Shown piece after piece: positions 1-12,742 of a stretch of DNA of 64,000 nucleotides (its first letter is position 1; every line of letters starts with the position of its first letter). The notes beneath the pieces are model-generated. The model did not search any database. It saw nothing but the letters and a program-made list of their open reading frames with translations, and was not told the DNA's origin. Source of the DNA: Plotosus lineatus (lineage: Eukaryota > Chordata > Actinopteri > Siluriformes > Plotosidae); the NCBI GenBank assembly GCA_024760905.1, contig CM045735.1, positions 4,994,161 to 5,058,160 on the forward strand, read 5' to 3'. The position numbers and the translations under genes were made by a program.

Positions 1-189
1 AATAAGCATCTTCAAGTTAATTTACGTGATCGGACAATACTTATTTGGGTTCATTTTAACAAATTTTATTTACAAAATTATCAGCAGAGAAGGCGATGCA
101 TGTTTCTATGAACCACTCCTAAATCTTTTAGTTTTTTCTCCCAAACCATGGCTTGGAAGCAGCACTGCATGAACTCAATGTGGAATGAG

Positions 190-511
190 ATCACACGTTT
201 TTACATGTAAAATGTGGTTCAATTTACAAAAAAATCCAGGTTAAGAAAAAGGCTCTGGAATGGATTAATTTCTTATGGTGAGGTACCACTGTACTGTGGT
301 TTTTATTTTAGTGTACTGTATTCAATAATTTTTCACTTAATTTGCGGACCTATGATATGAGCTACAATACCGTAAACTTCTGTTCAAAAGACGACGGAAC
401 GGATTAGGGCTATTTACATTATTTGTGTGTGTGTGTGGGGGGGGGGGGGGGTCCGGAATTCGACCAGCTGTCTGGAACAAATTGTGGTCAAGTACCGAGG
501 TTCCACTGTAT
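190..511. mobile_element. Two pogo/Tigger-like right ends
   Basis: The motif GAGGTACCACTG followed by TA ends at 291, preceded by the family's 'ttttacatgtaaaatg...caatttac' segment. A second, diverged end (accgaggttccactgta) closes near 511. A (TG)n/G-run tract lies at 425-451 and (CA)n at 523-556. Confidence 0.4.
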
Positions 512-524
512 ATATAAAATTACA

Positions 525-560
<36 letters not shown>

Positions 561-1078
561 AAGAACAGGCAATGTTAGCGTGTTAACAAGTGTGGTAAAG
601 TCTGAGGTCATTGGACCATCACTGACTGACTGATTCCAAACAACCTATCACTGATTATGACAATGGCCAACTACTCCTCATTAGAAGCCTGCAATTTGTA
701 ATGATATATATTTTTAAATGACCTTATATTTCCCCCACTTAAACATTGACTTTTATGACCTGATCAGTGTTGATACAGTGATTGAGTGCATAAATGAAAA
801 TGTGTTTATAATAAAACTGAATTTTGTTCAACACTACCAAAATTCATGAAATGGTCTTTTTGTTTGTGTGCGCGGTTTTTTTTTTTTTTTTTGGGGGGGG
901 GGGGGGGGATTATAACTTGAGTATACAGTTTAAAATTTATATTTCCCCACCCACCCAAATTTTCTTGTTTCCATCACTCAAAGAATTTAGCGGAATCTTA
1001 CCTGCTCACATTTTAAAAATCTCTTCATGCCCACAACCATCATTAAAGCTTGCATTTCATATTTATTTCTCAAGTGCA

Positions 1079-1180
1079 GTGGTACCTTGACCTATGAAAT
1101 TAATCCGTTCCAAGGGCGAGCTCATAAGTCAAAATGTTCATTAGATAAAACAAAAATTCCCCATGGGTAATGATAGGAAA
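1079..1180 (+). mobile_element. Pogo/Tigger-like left-end fragment
   Basis: GCAGTGGTACCTTGACCTATG and the following 'aattaatccgttccaagg' match the left arm of the family seen at 8955 and 21441. Confidence 0.4.
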
Positions 1181-1619
1181 CCAATTAATCTGTTCCAACC
1201 CCTTCCCAAACTCACAACCTGACACAACCATATATATTTGACCTAATATTTAAATATAAATATGTAAAAACAATAAATTTCATAATAATACATGTACATT
1301 GATAGTAATAAATAATAAAAGAATAAACAATAAGTCAACTACCCCTTCCAATCACCAACTGTGGCAAAGATGTCACATGGTCAGACATGAGGTGGTGCAG
1401 AACAAAGGAGAACTTTGTATGTGCACGCTACGAATGCCAGCAAGGAAAGTCTTGAGATGAGCTCTCGCAAGTGCTTCTGAAATAGTGGGCTGCTAAATCA
1501 AAATGTTGCTGGTTGAATGGGGCAGATTATGGTGGAATCGATGCTCATATCATGGAAAATTCGTTATAAAGGTTTTTTAATTTTTGGGTTCCGGACAAAA
1601 ATTGTAGTACTCCAAAAAT

Positions 1620-3480
1620 ATACAAATGCTTGTTTGCCATCATCATCCGCTTAATCCGGGGTCGGGTCGTGGGGGGAGCAGCCTAATGAGATCCAAACGT
1701 TCCTCGTCCCAGCAACTTCCTTTAGTTCTTCTGGTGGATACCGAGGTGTTCCCAGACCAGCCAAGAGACGTAATACTTCCACCGTGTTATGGGTCATCCC
1801 CGGGGTCTCTTTCTGGTTGGACATGCCCGAAACACCACACCAGGGAGGCGTTCAGGAGGCATTCTAACCAGATTGCCGAGCCACCTTGACTGGCTCCGCT
1901 CAATGCAGAGAAGCAGTGGTTCTACTCAAGAGTTCTCCCCAGATGGCTGCGCTTATCACGTCATCTCTAAGAGAGCGCCCTGTCACCCAGCGAAGGAATC
2001 TCATTTCAGCCGGTTGTATCCGCAATCTTGTTCTTTCGGTCACTACCGAAAGCTCATGACCATAGTTGAGGGTTGGGAACGTAGATCGACTGGCAAATTG
2101 ACAGCTTTGCCTTGTGGCTCAGTTCCCTCTTCACCATGACGGACCGGTACAAGCGCTGTTTAACAGCCGAGGATGCAATTATTTGCCTGTCGATCTCCCG
2201 CTCCATCCTTCCCTCACTTGTGAACAAGACCTCGAGATAATTGAACTCCTACAATTGAGGCAGGATCCATTTCTGACCCGGAGGGTGCATTATACCCTTT
2301 TTCCGATTGAGATCCATGGCCTCCGACTAGGAGGTGCTGATGATGCTCATCCCGGCTGTTTCGCACTCGACTGCGAATCCTCCAATGAGAGCATTCAGAT
2401 TCCATGTCACCTGCCTCCTCCGGGACATGGTTGTAGCTCTGTCAGGGGTGGGAGTTAAAGGCCCCTCTGACAAAACACTCTGCTAAACATTTTCATATGA
2501 CCCTAACTACACCCTTGGGCCTGCCAGGTCTGGAGGGCAACCCCCCCCACCCACCATCAAAGCCAGCTCACCACCAGGTGGTGATCGATTGACAGCTCAA
2601 CTCTCCTCTTCACCTGAATGTCCAGAACATGCGGCCGCAAGTCCGGTGACACGATGACAAAGTCAATCATCGAACTGCAACCTAGGGTGTCCTGGTGTCA
2701 AGTGTACTTATGGACACCCTTAGGTGTTTGAACATGGTGCTCATGATGAACAAACTGGTCGAGTACTGAAGTCCAACAATGAAATACCATTCAGGTTCAG
2801 ACTGGAGAGGCCATACCTACCAATCACACCCTTCCGGGTCACACGATCGTTGCCCACATGGGTGTTGAAGTCTGCCAGGACAAGGAGTGGGTCTCCAGGG
2901 AGGAGAGTTCGCCAACACATCCCCTGAACACTCCAAAGGTGGGTACTCTGAAGTGTCATTTAGTGCATAAGCACAAACAACCGTCAGGACCTGTCCCCCC
3001 ACCCGAAGGCATTGGGAGGCTACCCTTTCTTCGATTGGGGAGAACCCAGCTTGCCGCCTCTCCCCATGAGCAACTCCAGAATGAAATATGGTCCAAGCCG
3101 GTCTTGAGATGGGTGGTTCCAGAGCCCAAGCTATGCATTGAGGGGAATTCGACTATATATAGTCAGTATCTCTCCACCTCATGCACCAGCTCAGGCTCCT
3201 TCCCTAGTCCCATGTCCCAAGAGTTAGAGTCAGTAGCTGAGGATTGGTCCGACAGAACCCATGCCTTCAACTGCCACCCAACGCACCGGACCCCTATAGC
3301 CCCTCCCACGGGTGGTGATTCATGGGAGACAGACCCATGTCTCCTTTTCGTGTTCAGCCTGGCCCGACTCCATGGGAAGAAGCCCAACCACCAGGTGCTC
3401 ACCTTCATGCCCGACCCCAGGCCTGTCTCTCGGGTTGTTAAGAGAGACACTAATGAGCCACAGCAAGGGAAACGGTCATT
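1620..3480 (-). mobile_element. LINE (family L-A), rearranged and decayed
   Basis: On the minus strand, 3450-2600 reads as parts of an apurinic endonuclease domain (VGWQLKAWVLSDQSSATDSN; then LADFNTHVGND with GVIGRYGL), broken by frameshifts. 2460-1620 corresponds to the C-terminal end of the reverse-transcriptase ORF of the same kind of fish LINE; the central RT part is missing. It looks like an internally deleted, dead copy in what would be the first intron of SRSF1. Confidence 0.75.
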
Positions 3481-3933
3481 GTTTTTAGTTTTTTTTTCAT
3501 AGAGGTCTTTCGAACCGCGTGGGGTTTGTTTGCCATGCGATTAAAAAAAAATTATCTCTGCCCCACAAGAGAAATAAAGTTTACACTCGGACAAAACTTT
3601 ACAGAATATTTTCACTTCATAAAAATCCGTTTCATATGCAAATACTATGAATATTCAATATTATGCAAATTAGTACAGCACGTCACCGAGCCGCTCTTTA
3701 GAAAATTGAACTACTTTATCATAAAAAAAAACCAAGCGCCACTGTGTTTATACACGTAATATTTCATATATATGATTGTACATTGATAATCCCCGACTAT
3801 TAAATGGTATAATGCATGACTTCAAAACATCAGGAAAAAAATTAAAGATTGAATATGCCCCTCCCCCTCACCATGCTAACGTTACCCAGCTAGCTGAGGT
3901 GTTTTCTGACAAGATTTTTTTTTTTTTTTTTAC

Positions 3934-4127
3934 CTGGGATCCTCAAACTCCACAAATGCAAACGGTGGTCCTCCTCTTCGGTTTTTCAAGTCAATATCAC
4001 GGATCACTCCGTATTTATAAAATACGTCCTCGACGTCTTTGGTGCGAATGTCAGGAGGCAGATTCCCCACATAAATCCGACAGTCGTTGTTTCCCGCAGG
4101 ACCTCGGATCACCCCGCTACTAGACAT
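3934..4127 (-). CDS. srsf1: SRSF1 first coding exon (partial gene)
   Basis: Serine/arginine-rich splicing factor 1 is a nuclear SR protein that binds exonic enhancers and recruits the spliceosome. This exon encodes the first 64 residues plus two bases. It covers the start ([20 protein letters not shown]) and most of RRM1, with RNP2 (RIYVGNL) and RNP1 ([12 protein letters not shown]) intact. The match to vertebrate SRSF1 is near-identical, with only small changes after the start Met. It ends at a CAG|GTA donor in phase 2, and the intron then runs into a pure A-tract. The rest of RRM1, RRM2 and the RS domain are not found between 1 and 3930, so the remaining exons lie outside the window or are missing. 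A donor makes a processed retrocopy unlikely. The paralogue (a or b) cannot be decided. Confidence 0.9.
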
Positions 4128-4289
4128 GACGTATTCTAACACAAAAACAACCAATTTAAATTAAAAACCTACCAGATTTTTATTATCAAACACTAACCGT
4201 AAATGTTTACAACATGAAATGCAATACTTACCAGAGTGAATGTATCAAAAGAGCTTCTTAAATTTGAAAGGACAAATCACGCGTCTGTT

Positions 4290-4475
4290 ATCTAAGATGG
4301 CGCCTTCGTTTCTTCCTACTGCTCTACTCAAAAGGGCTGAAGACCAATAGAAATCAAGGGCTGAAATCAAAATGGCGTCACACTTGCTACATAGGTGTAC
4401 TCCGTCGACGGTATTAGTCACTGCTTCACACACTCTACCTCGTGCCCTTCGTAGTCAATCAGCAGCCATTTGAGA
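4290..4475 (-). promoter_or_regulatory. Probable SRSF1 promoter/5'UTR
   Basis: Upstream of the SRSF1 start lies a unique, more GC-balanced stretch. It has a CCAAT box at 4344-4348 and YY1-like ATGGCG motifs: AAGATGGCGCC at 4294-4304, AATGGCGTCA at 4371-4380, and an antisense copy near 4462. Such motifs are common around starts of TATA-less housekeeping genes. The transcription start itself is inferred. Confidence 0.45.
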
Positions 4476-4499
4476 TTCGCTAGAGATATATGCACAGTC

Positions 4500-5165
4500 A
4501 CGTCTATTTTAAATGAAATTTTATATGATTGTATTTTAAGTTATTATACACGAAATATTTATTTATTTCTTATTCTTTAATGGACATGGCAAATAATTAA
4601 AGTATCATAAAACAGCCATTCACTCAGAAGCTGACATTTAGTTGAATCAGTTTGCTTAAGGGACCATGTGGTCCGACATCATGTGACACACCGACAGGAC
4701 ATTACGACAGAAATACTGAGAGCCTTTTGTGACCTCATAGTCGTGGAGAGCTTTCTGACTACCATCATCATAGTAGTCTCATATTGTGACTCCTTACCTG
4801 CTGTATCACTGGCACAGTCCACAAAAGCTGTTATAAACCAATAAGGGCCCCCTGAAATGCATTCCAGTATGCTACCCTTGCATACATACTCTTGTAAAAA
4901 TAAGGCCAGGATGGGACTTGTCACAGATAGTGATCGGCGTTTTCGAGTTGCAGTACTCCAGCCCTCCTTCTCGGCCAAAGTGAGGGAAACTAGTGGCGGC
5001 CAAAATAAGGTTCACAAGCACAGAAACGCAGTAGGCAAGCTACTGGCGAACCAGTTTAGGTCGAGCAACTGACTGGTCAGCTAGTAGAATAGAGAGTGCA
5101 GGTCAAATGCTGGCTCCAAAGAACAAGTGTCTAGAACCAAACAGGCCAGCTAGCAACCAGGCTAA
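4500..5165. other. Unassigned stretch upstream of SRSF1
   Basis: Mixed sequence without a gene. 5020-5165 shows a local 'gccagctag' type repetition (ggcaagctactggcgaac, gtcagctagtag, ggccagctagcaac). Nothing further seen. Confidence 0.3.
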
Positions 5166-5169
5166 AACC

Positions 5170-6338
5170 AGATCGGCCTAGTCGTGTTGTGTGCATGTGG
5201 ATTTCTGGCTGTATGTGCTTGGGTTTCCTCTGGGTACTCTGGTTTGTGCTCGCAGTTTAAAAACCATGCACATTAGTCTAACTGACTATTCCAAAATGCC
5301 CCTAGTTGTGGATGGAAGTGTAAATAGTTGTGCAGGCGTTGGCTAGAAAATAGTTTCTTGAGCTATCCAGCGTGCACCCAACCTTGCCCAGTGTTGGCTG
5401 AGATAGGTGCCAGCCTCCCTGCAACCCTAATATGATTAACGCTTTGGCAAAACAGTAAGTGAGGAAAACAAAGTTTCAACAATTCGACAAAAAACAATAG
5501 GGCTACTTATGCACTTGACTATAACACTTATCACCCTTTCTGAGTGTTCAGGGGAAATATAAGAAATTTGGAAGAAATAACAACAACAAAAAAATGCACT
5601 GTACTAAATGCAACGGACTAAAATTTGGAATAAGGTTAAAGCAAAAAAACATGGTTGTACGTATATTGGAGTCAGATCATTCATGTAAACAACAATCAAC
5701 TGGTTTCCTGTGCAAAGACTGGGAGAAAGAAAGAAAAATCAATATCTCTTTTGCAATACCCAGCTGTTTGAGGCTAGTTCTAGGTCCTTTTGTGTAATTT
5801 TTTTTTTAATTGTTACTCGTACTGTACGCTGTGCTGAACCCCGACAAACCTGCTTTTTGGAATAGGAAATAACTAGTCACCCATTTTCATTGATTCTGAC
5901 ACTCGCACACCCACATTTTCATCTACTCCTTCAAGAACATTTCTACTGCCAAGCCAAGGCCAAAAAAAAAAAAAAAGGTCACTACAGTATTTGGATTCCA
6001 GTAAGCATACACCTAAAAAAGGTGAACCGGTGGCACAGCAAGACGATCCTGGGTTTGAGTCCCACGCTCAAGGGCGTCTCTGTGAGGAGTTTGCACGTTC
6101 TCCCCATGCTTTTTGTAAACTGATTTCTTCCAACAGTCCAAAGACATGCATGTCAGACTATTGGCTGTTCCAAATTGTCCATAGGTGTAAGTGACATGTG
6201 AATGGTTGTCCGTGTTCCCCCTGCAATGTACTATCATGCTTTTCAAGGTGTAACCCTCCTTCACCCACAGTCGGCTGAGATAGGCTATAGTATCCCATGT
6301 CTTTAATAGGACTAAGCTATTTGGCAAATGGATTGATT
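5170..6338 (+). mobile_element. Two SINE S2 copies (5170-5455 and 6017-6338)
   Basis: Both carry the S2 body 'gggtttcctc ... ccatgcacattagtctaac' type sequence and a diverged tail A. The second keeps its tRNA-like B box (gggtttgagtccca). Between them (5456-6016) I see only AT-rich, unassigned sequence. Confidence 0.5.
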
Positions 6339-6536
6339 GATTTAAAATATTTACTTGGATAATTACTGCAGGAATGAATTATTCTAACTTTAACTGATGC
6401 AGTGAGTACCTTCTCATTTCCTTTATAATCCTGTATTACTGTATTTTACGATCCAAAAGTCTAAGAAAGTTACTGAAGGTGTGTGTGAGCTTTTCTGGCC
6501 AGGCTGTTGATTTATAAACATGAATTGCTCAAAAGG

Positions 6537-6542
6537 TTTAAT
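6537..6542 (-). terminator. Candidate PIGS polyadenylation signal
   Basis: ATTAAA on the minus strand, about 230 nt past the PIGS stop codon. It is the nearest recognisable polyadenylation hexamer seen downstream. Confidence 0.3.
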
Positions 6543-6772
6543 AATAATAAAAAAAAAAAACCCTTGATAAAACAAAAAGTTTGGTTTAGAAAGTGTGGCA
6601 AAAAGAATTTCGACAGTAGTTAAGTTCTGCTTTCAAATGGAAAGTCCTTGTAATTACAGACTATAAATATCAACAAAAAAGACCTTTGAAAAGAAAGGGG
6701 GAACAAAATCAGTGCATAGAAATAAACTTTACAGGCATTAACACGTGTGTGTGTGTGTGAGTGGGGTTCCCC

Positions 6773-9378
6773 TCAATCTTTCTTGGCTTGCTTGTCCGCA
6801 CGTTTCTGTTTAATCTCACCGATGATCTTCAGCAGTGAGAGCACGATGGGCACACACATCGGTAAGAAGAGAGGAATGTAAATAGCAAACTTCTGGTCAT
6901 CAGGAAAGTATAAGAGGTGCAAAAGAGAGGGGTCGAAAAACGCTTTCTCAGAAGCCAGTATGGCCTCCCGACTGTATTGCAGAGCAAACCCCAAGTTCCC
7001 AGCATCCAGCTCGGCCATGGCACCTTGGAGCGACGTCACTGCACTTGACACCTGCAACAGAAAGACAATCGTCACGAATTTCCTTCAAGAGAAAATATAA
7101 TTTCAAAATATATATTGTATTCAATTAATCAAAGTAACACATCAGAAGCTTTAATGAACATGTTTTGTGAATTGCAAGCTGACATCAGTTAAAGTGGAAC
7201 GAAAGGCAAACCTTCCAAACTCTGTAACCATAAACATACAGCATCTACATTTTCATCGTCAGGTTGTTTTTACTTACATTTCTCAAGTTGCAATCTGCTA
7301 AAACATGTTTGATAGTTTGCATTGTTTGACTTTCACAAGTGTGTAAAATTACAAGAACAGGACATAGATACGTCAGTTCATATAAGGCAAGAAATAACAT
7401 TACACAGATATTAAACTAACAAAAATCAGATACATTCGAGTGAACTTCTGGAATAATAAGTTGGGACATTGTAATGCGAGCTTCCTTTCACGTACACCAA
7501 ACAAACATCGGCTCATTTATAGCAACAAACAGAATAACCCGCCACTCATTCACATGCAGATCACTTCTGTGCTTACATTTCAGGCTTCGCCTGAATTATT
7601 AGCCGTGCCACGAGCCATGATCCCTCACCTGCTGGGCGATGTTGTCATTAATAACGATGTTGCTGATCTGGTCGAGGAGCTGAGCGAGCGAGGTGATGGT
7701 AGTTGTAGCAGTAGCTACATTCTCTACACTGCGACTCCATAGCAACTGGTCCAATTCCCAATCGGCCAATCCCGCGCTGCCTGGGCTCTGAAGAACGAAA
7801 CCAAGAGGAGGCTGTGTCTTCTGTACTCCCAATAAGAGTCTGAAGGAAAGACGGGAAAGGGTTCGAAAACAGAATACCAGGCAGTTGTATAAAGCAACTG
7901 TAACAACTGTAAACTAAAGACGGACCTTAGCTGTGCCAAAAAGACGCCCATTACTCTGGTCATGTTGATGCTGATATCGACCGGAAATTTTGCCTCGGGT
8001 GTGTACATATCATTCACATTATACACCTTAAAACAAACAAAACAAACAAACAAAAAAAACAAGCAGATACAAAAGAAAATAAGGTTAAATAAATAAGTTT
8101 AAGAAAATACATAAGAGGATAGCGGAGTAAACAAACTGTACCATTATCCCGCCCCAGCGGGGACTGTGGAAGGCGTTTGAAGGCACTTCCTTCTTCCTGT
8201 GGTCTCTGATGAAGAGCGGCGAGTGATGAGGTTCAGGGACATACAGTAAGAAGTTCAGAACAGGGTATGAAGAGGCAGCATTAGAGCCTAGAAAAGAATA
8301 AAATTGTTTATGGTAAGGAATGGCACGATCTGATTGGTCAGGGAATACTAAACAATCATGTACTGAAGGTGAGGTGGATGTCGCCTAATAGTCCCCAAGA
8401 GGGAACATCAGGAAGGGCTTTTCAATTCAGCAAACTTCATTGAGCCCGAGGTGAATAATAGTCAGTCCTTATTTCTTTCATAAGAACATCAAAATAAACA
8501 TCAAGATAGACCACAGCTTCGGTACAAGGACGCGTGCAAGCAGGACATGAAATTATCTGGCATTGACATCATCACCTTGGGAAGGCACTGCTGAAACACC
8601 CAGCTCTGGAAGACAACTGTCAACGAGGGGGTCAACAAAGCTGAAAGCAACAGAATAAACAAGCTCGCTGAGAAAAGAGCAGAGGAAAGAAAGGGCAGCC
8701 CCCATGGCACCTCAAAGCCCTTTTGTATGCAGTATTTGTTGAAGAAACTGTCACTCTAGGGTGGGCCTTTACAGTCACTCCCGCAAATGCCTACCATAGC
8801 GCTACATCATCATCTCTCGAGACGTACGGCTGCCGACGACTACGACAATATTTTATTTACATCTTATGCATTATTTTTCAATGTTTAATTGTTATTATAA
8901 ACATGTATATCATTGAATATGTATTTATTGATATTATATACACATATACATGTACAGTGGTACCTCACCTTACGAAAGACCCAACAAACGAAAAATCCAA
9001 GTTACGAAACGCATTTACCTAAAATTTCCATCTCTGGATACGAAAAAAATTCACGTTACAAAACGTGCCATCTCAAAAAGTCAAACAATGCGCAAGTTGC
9101 TCTGTCATTGGCTATCTCCCAACACCCTGCCCCGCTGGCCTCCCATTGGCTATTATGGAGCTGTATCTCCATAATACCCATGATGCTTTTCATGCGCCTT
9201 CGATCCATTGTTCATCATGGAGTTCTAACACGCGTAAAGGACAGAGTTACTGTTTTTTCGTGAGTTTTTCGAGTGTGCTCATTGCAACTTTATTTTTTGG
9301 TTCAGGCTTTTAACCTTGCATAAACATTTCTATGATTAAAACTCTGCTCAGAAGACATGGTCAACACTTGTGTGCGCA

Positions 9379-9418
<40 letters not shown>

Positions 9419-11475
9419 CACACATATACACACACACACATACACACATACATACACATACACACATATATACACACACACATATATACACACACACACA
9501 CGCGCGCGTGTGATTCCTGGTGCGAGTGAAAAGAAGAAGTGGGCTCATGGCATGCGGTTGAGTGATATCGCAAAGGAATGTGGTTAAACCCGTCTACCAT
9601 CGGCACACACACACGCACACACACACACGCTCGCACGTGTGATTCCCAGTGAAAGTGATTCCTGGTGCGAGTGAAAAGAAGAAGCGGGCTCATGACATGC
9701 GGTTGAGTGATATCACAAAGGAATATGGCTGAAACCCATCTACCATCGGTACAATATTGAAGCAGAAGGAGGCCTTAACGGGTATACTTTTATAATTTTT
9801 ATAGGGTTTAGGGGGTAGTATTGGGGGCTTTAGAATGAATCAGGCCTTTTACATGTAAAATGCTACTCAACTTACGAAGAAAAAAAAAATCCAGTTACGA
9901 AACCACTTCTGGAACGGATTATTTCCGTAAGGTGACGTACCACTGTACGTATACGTCAGTCAAGAGGGGTTGGGAGGGATCCTACTTTGCGGATTTCGAT
10001 GGTCGTGTGGGGATCTCAGTCCCAATTAACCGCAGAAAGTGAAGGATTCCTGTAAACATGTTAACCTGCATTTTAGAACATGTCCTCACCTAGTCTAGCC
10101 TCCACAGGGTTGATGACATGTGCAAGGCTGTCAGCGCTGAGAATGTATGCCGAGACAGCATTGTCGAAACGAGGGTTAACCCCCAACACTGCGTAGTACA
10201 GGATCTGACAGGGAGAAATAGGTTTGTATTTGTAAAAGCACAACAATGCTTATAAAGAGGGTAAATGCATTTAGATGGCTAATATCGGAGTACCTGCGAG
10301 TCCACGGAGAAGTTAGCCATCGGCGCGAGTTTGGTCAGAAGAGGCTGGATGTAATTCTGAACAGCTCTCTCGATGTCCCAGTGCAGACGGTGGGATTTGG
10401 GGTCAGGGTTCAACAGGCTGAATGTGATTTCATAACCTGTGGTTCAGGGGAAAATTTTTATTTAGTCTTGGTTCCCACATATTGAGCCAAATCTCATTCA
10501 AGGACTTTCCAAGGAACAAATTTACATTTTCAAGTCAGGTTTAAAAAAAAACACCAAAAAAACAAAAAGAAATACTGTTTGACTTTCAAAGAGTGAAACA
10601 AAATAATTTTAATACATTGTAAATGAATATATGTAAGAAAATCAAACATTCTTAAAATGTCTACTACATTTTCAATGTAATAAATAAAATAAAATTAAAT
10701 AATTTTGCTGGATTTTAATAAGTAAGATAATTTAATAACTAACAAGAAGACCACATATTTTCTTAAATGTAAATTAATCCCTTCCAGCGCCTTTTTCGTA
10801 ACGTGGGAGTTTCGTCAGTAGGGGGCGCATTTTACATGTTAAACACCTGATTTGTTCCAAGGCTCCAAAGACAACCCTATAAACCCTTTAAAAATAATAA
10901 AAGTACACCAATTTTATATGATTAATGAAATATGTGTTAAAAGTAAAAGAAAATTATTTATTAAACCATTTAAACATTTAATTAACACATTAAACCATTT
11001 TATTAACATATTTATTAACTAAACCATTATTAAACATTTTTTAACACACACACTTCTGTCTCTCTCCCTCTCTCACACACACTCTGTGCGAGTTTTCTAA
11101 AATAAAAATGGACTCAATGTCGTAAAATTGTTGTACAGTCATTACACTATTTCAGCAGTAAATCCAAACATAGTGTTCTATCAGACCTGGACTGGACTTG
11201 ATGGCCCTCATGCTGTCAACCAGGCTCTCCTTGCTGACCTGGCTGATGCGGATGCGGTCGCTCAGAGCCCCCACGATTTCCTGGTGACTGAAGGACATGG
11301 TGTCAATGACCTGCTTGACCTGAGGCTCCAGAGCGGATAACACATCCTTCAAACTCCCAGTAGCTGGAAGCGGAGCGGTACGTAGCACGGCAGTGCGCCA
11401 CTGACCCACGTATACTTTGGCATCCTTTGTGTAGAGACAGAGCCATCAATTATGTGTATATTTAACACACACACG

Positions 11476-11526
<51 letters not shown>

Positions 11527-12709
11527 TGAGGGCTCTGATTACTGTGTACATGAAGTGTATGTGGTGCATTAGTCTTACAACAGGTAATAAGTTGGAGGAC
11601 TCGGGGATGACATACACCACGACAGAACCACACGGACTCTCACTGAGCATGTGCAAAGAAAGATCTGCCTCTGTGTGACAACAGAGACTGTGAAATCCCT
11701 GGACAACCTAGAAAATGATATATACATGAACATATATCTGAAGTGTCTCAGGTTTACAGATTACCTTGAGCTGTGGCCTGCTTTAAAGCATCTTCTTCCA
11801 TAATCGTAGCCGTGCGATACTTGGTTTCATACCGATATCGCAGTCTATTCTTAGCTGGGGGGGAAGGCAAATATTAATCATTATTCCAGAATTCTTTCGC
11901 CAATATACTGAAAAAAAAGAAGAAGAAGAAAGACACACTTGGAACAATCTTTAACTCACCATCTACTATGTGCTCCTGCACTCTTGTATGACTGAATGGG
12001 ACCTTTTTCTGTTGCTCTGGGCTCAGGGTTCCTCGAGAAAACACCACCTCGACCTCAACGCTTAGCTGCAGCTTTGTGGATGAACAATACAGTAATCATG
12101 GTGGTCATTAATAAACACAGTAGTCTGGAGTACAAACAGGTTATCAGTTGAAATAAATCGATAGAATGTTAGAGTGGGCGGTGCTGGCCTGGTGGTAAAG
12201 ATGCTGGATCACTTGTCCTAAGGTTGTGGGTTCAAGCCCCACTCTCAACAGTTGGCACTGTTCCCCCCAGTGCAGCTAACTGGGTTATCAAAGGCCAGCC
12301 ATGTCTGTCACTGCCTATGGTGAGAGGTTCATGGAAAAGAACCATTGCTGACTATGGACAAGAGAAGCTGCATAGTCATCAGCATGTTTCTGCCCTGCGA
12401 TGGCCTGGTAAGATGTCCAGGGTGTACTCTGCCCTCGCCTGGAGTCGGCTGGGATGGGCGCCAGCCTCCCCACCACCACCCTAACTAGGATTAAGTGGTT
12501 ACAGAAAATGAATGTTAAGTGTGTAGGTCAGAATTTTTATGCAAAACAGTTGTCAAAGAAACAGCCTTTGTTTGAGTGAGTTTCCTCAGGGAATGTCAGT
12601 TTTCTCCCACAGTCCAAATTGTCCTTAGGTGTGAGAATGTAACTGTAAATGGGTATTTGTCAGAGAAATCAGGTTCTGAAAGGGGGTTGTAGTCCTTTCT
12701 GGTTATATA

Positions 12710-12742
<33 letters not shown>

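Noticed and set aside
2114..3502. Plus-strand ORFs of 114-214 codons
   Set aside because: Antisense shadows of the minus-strand LINE; the endonuclease motifs are on the other strand.
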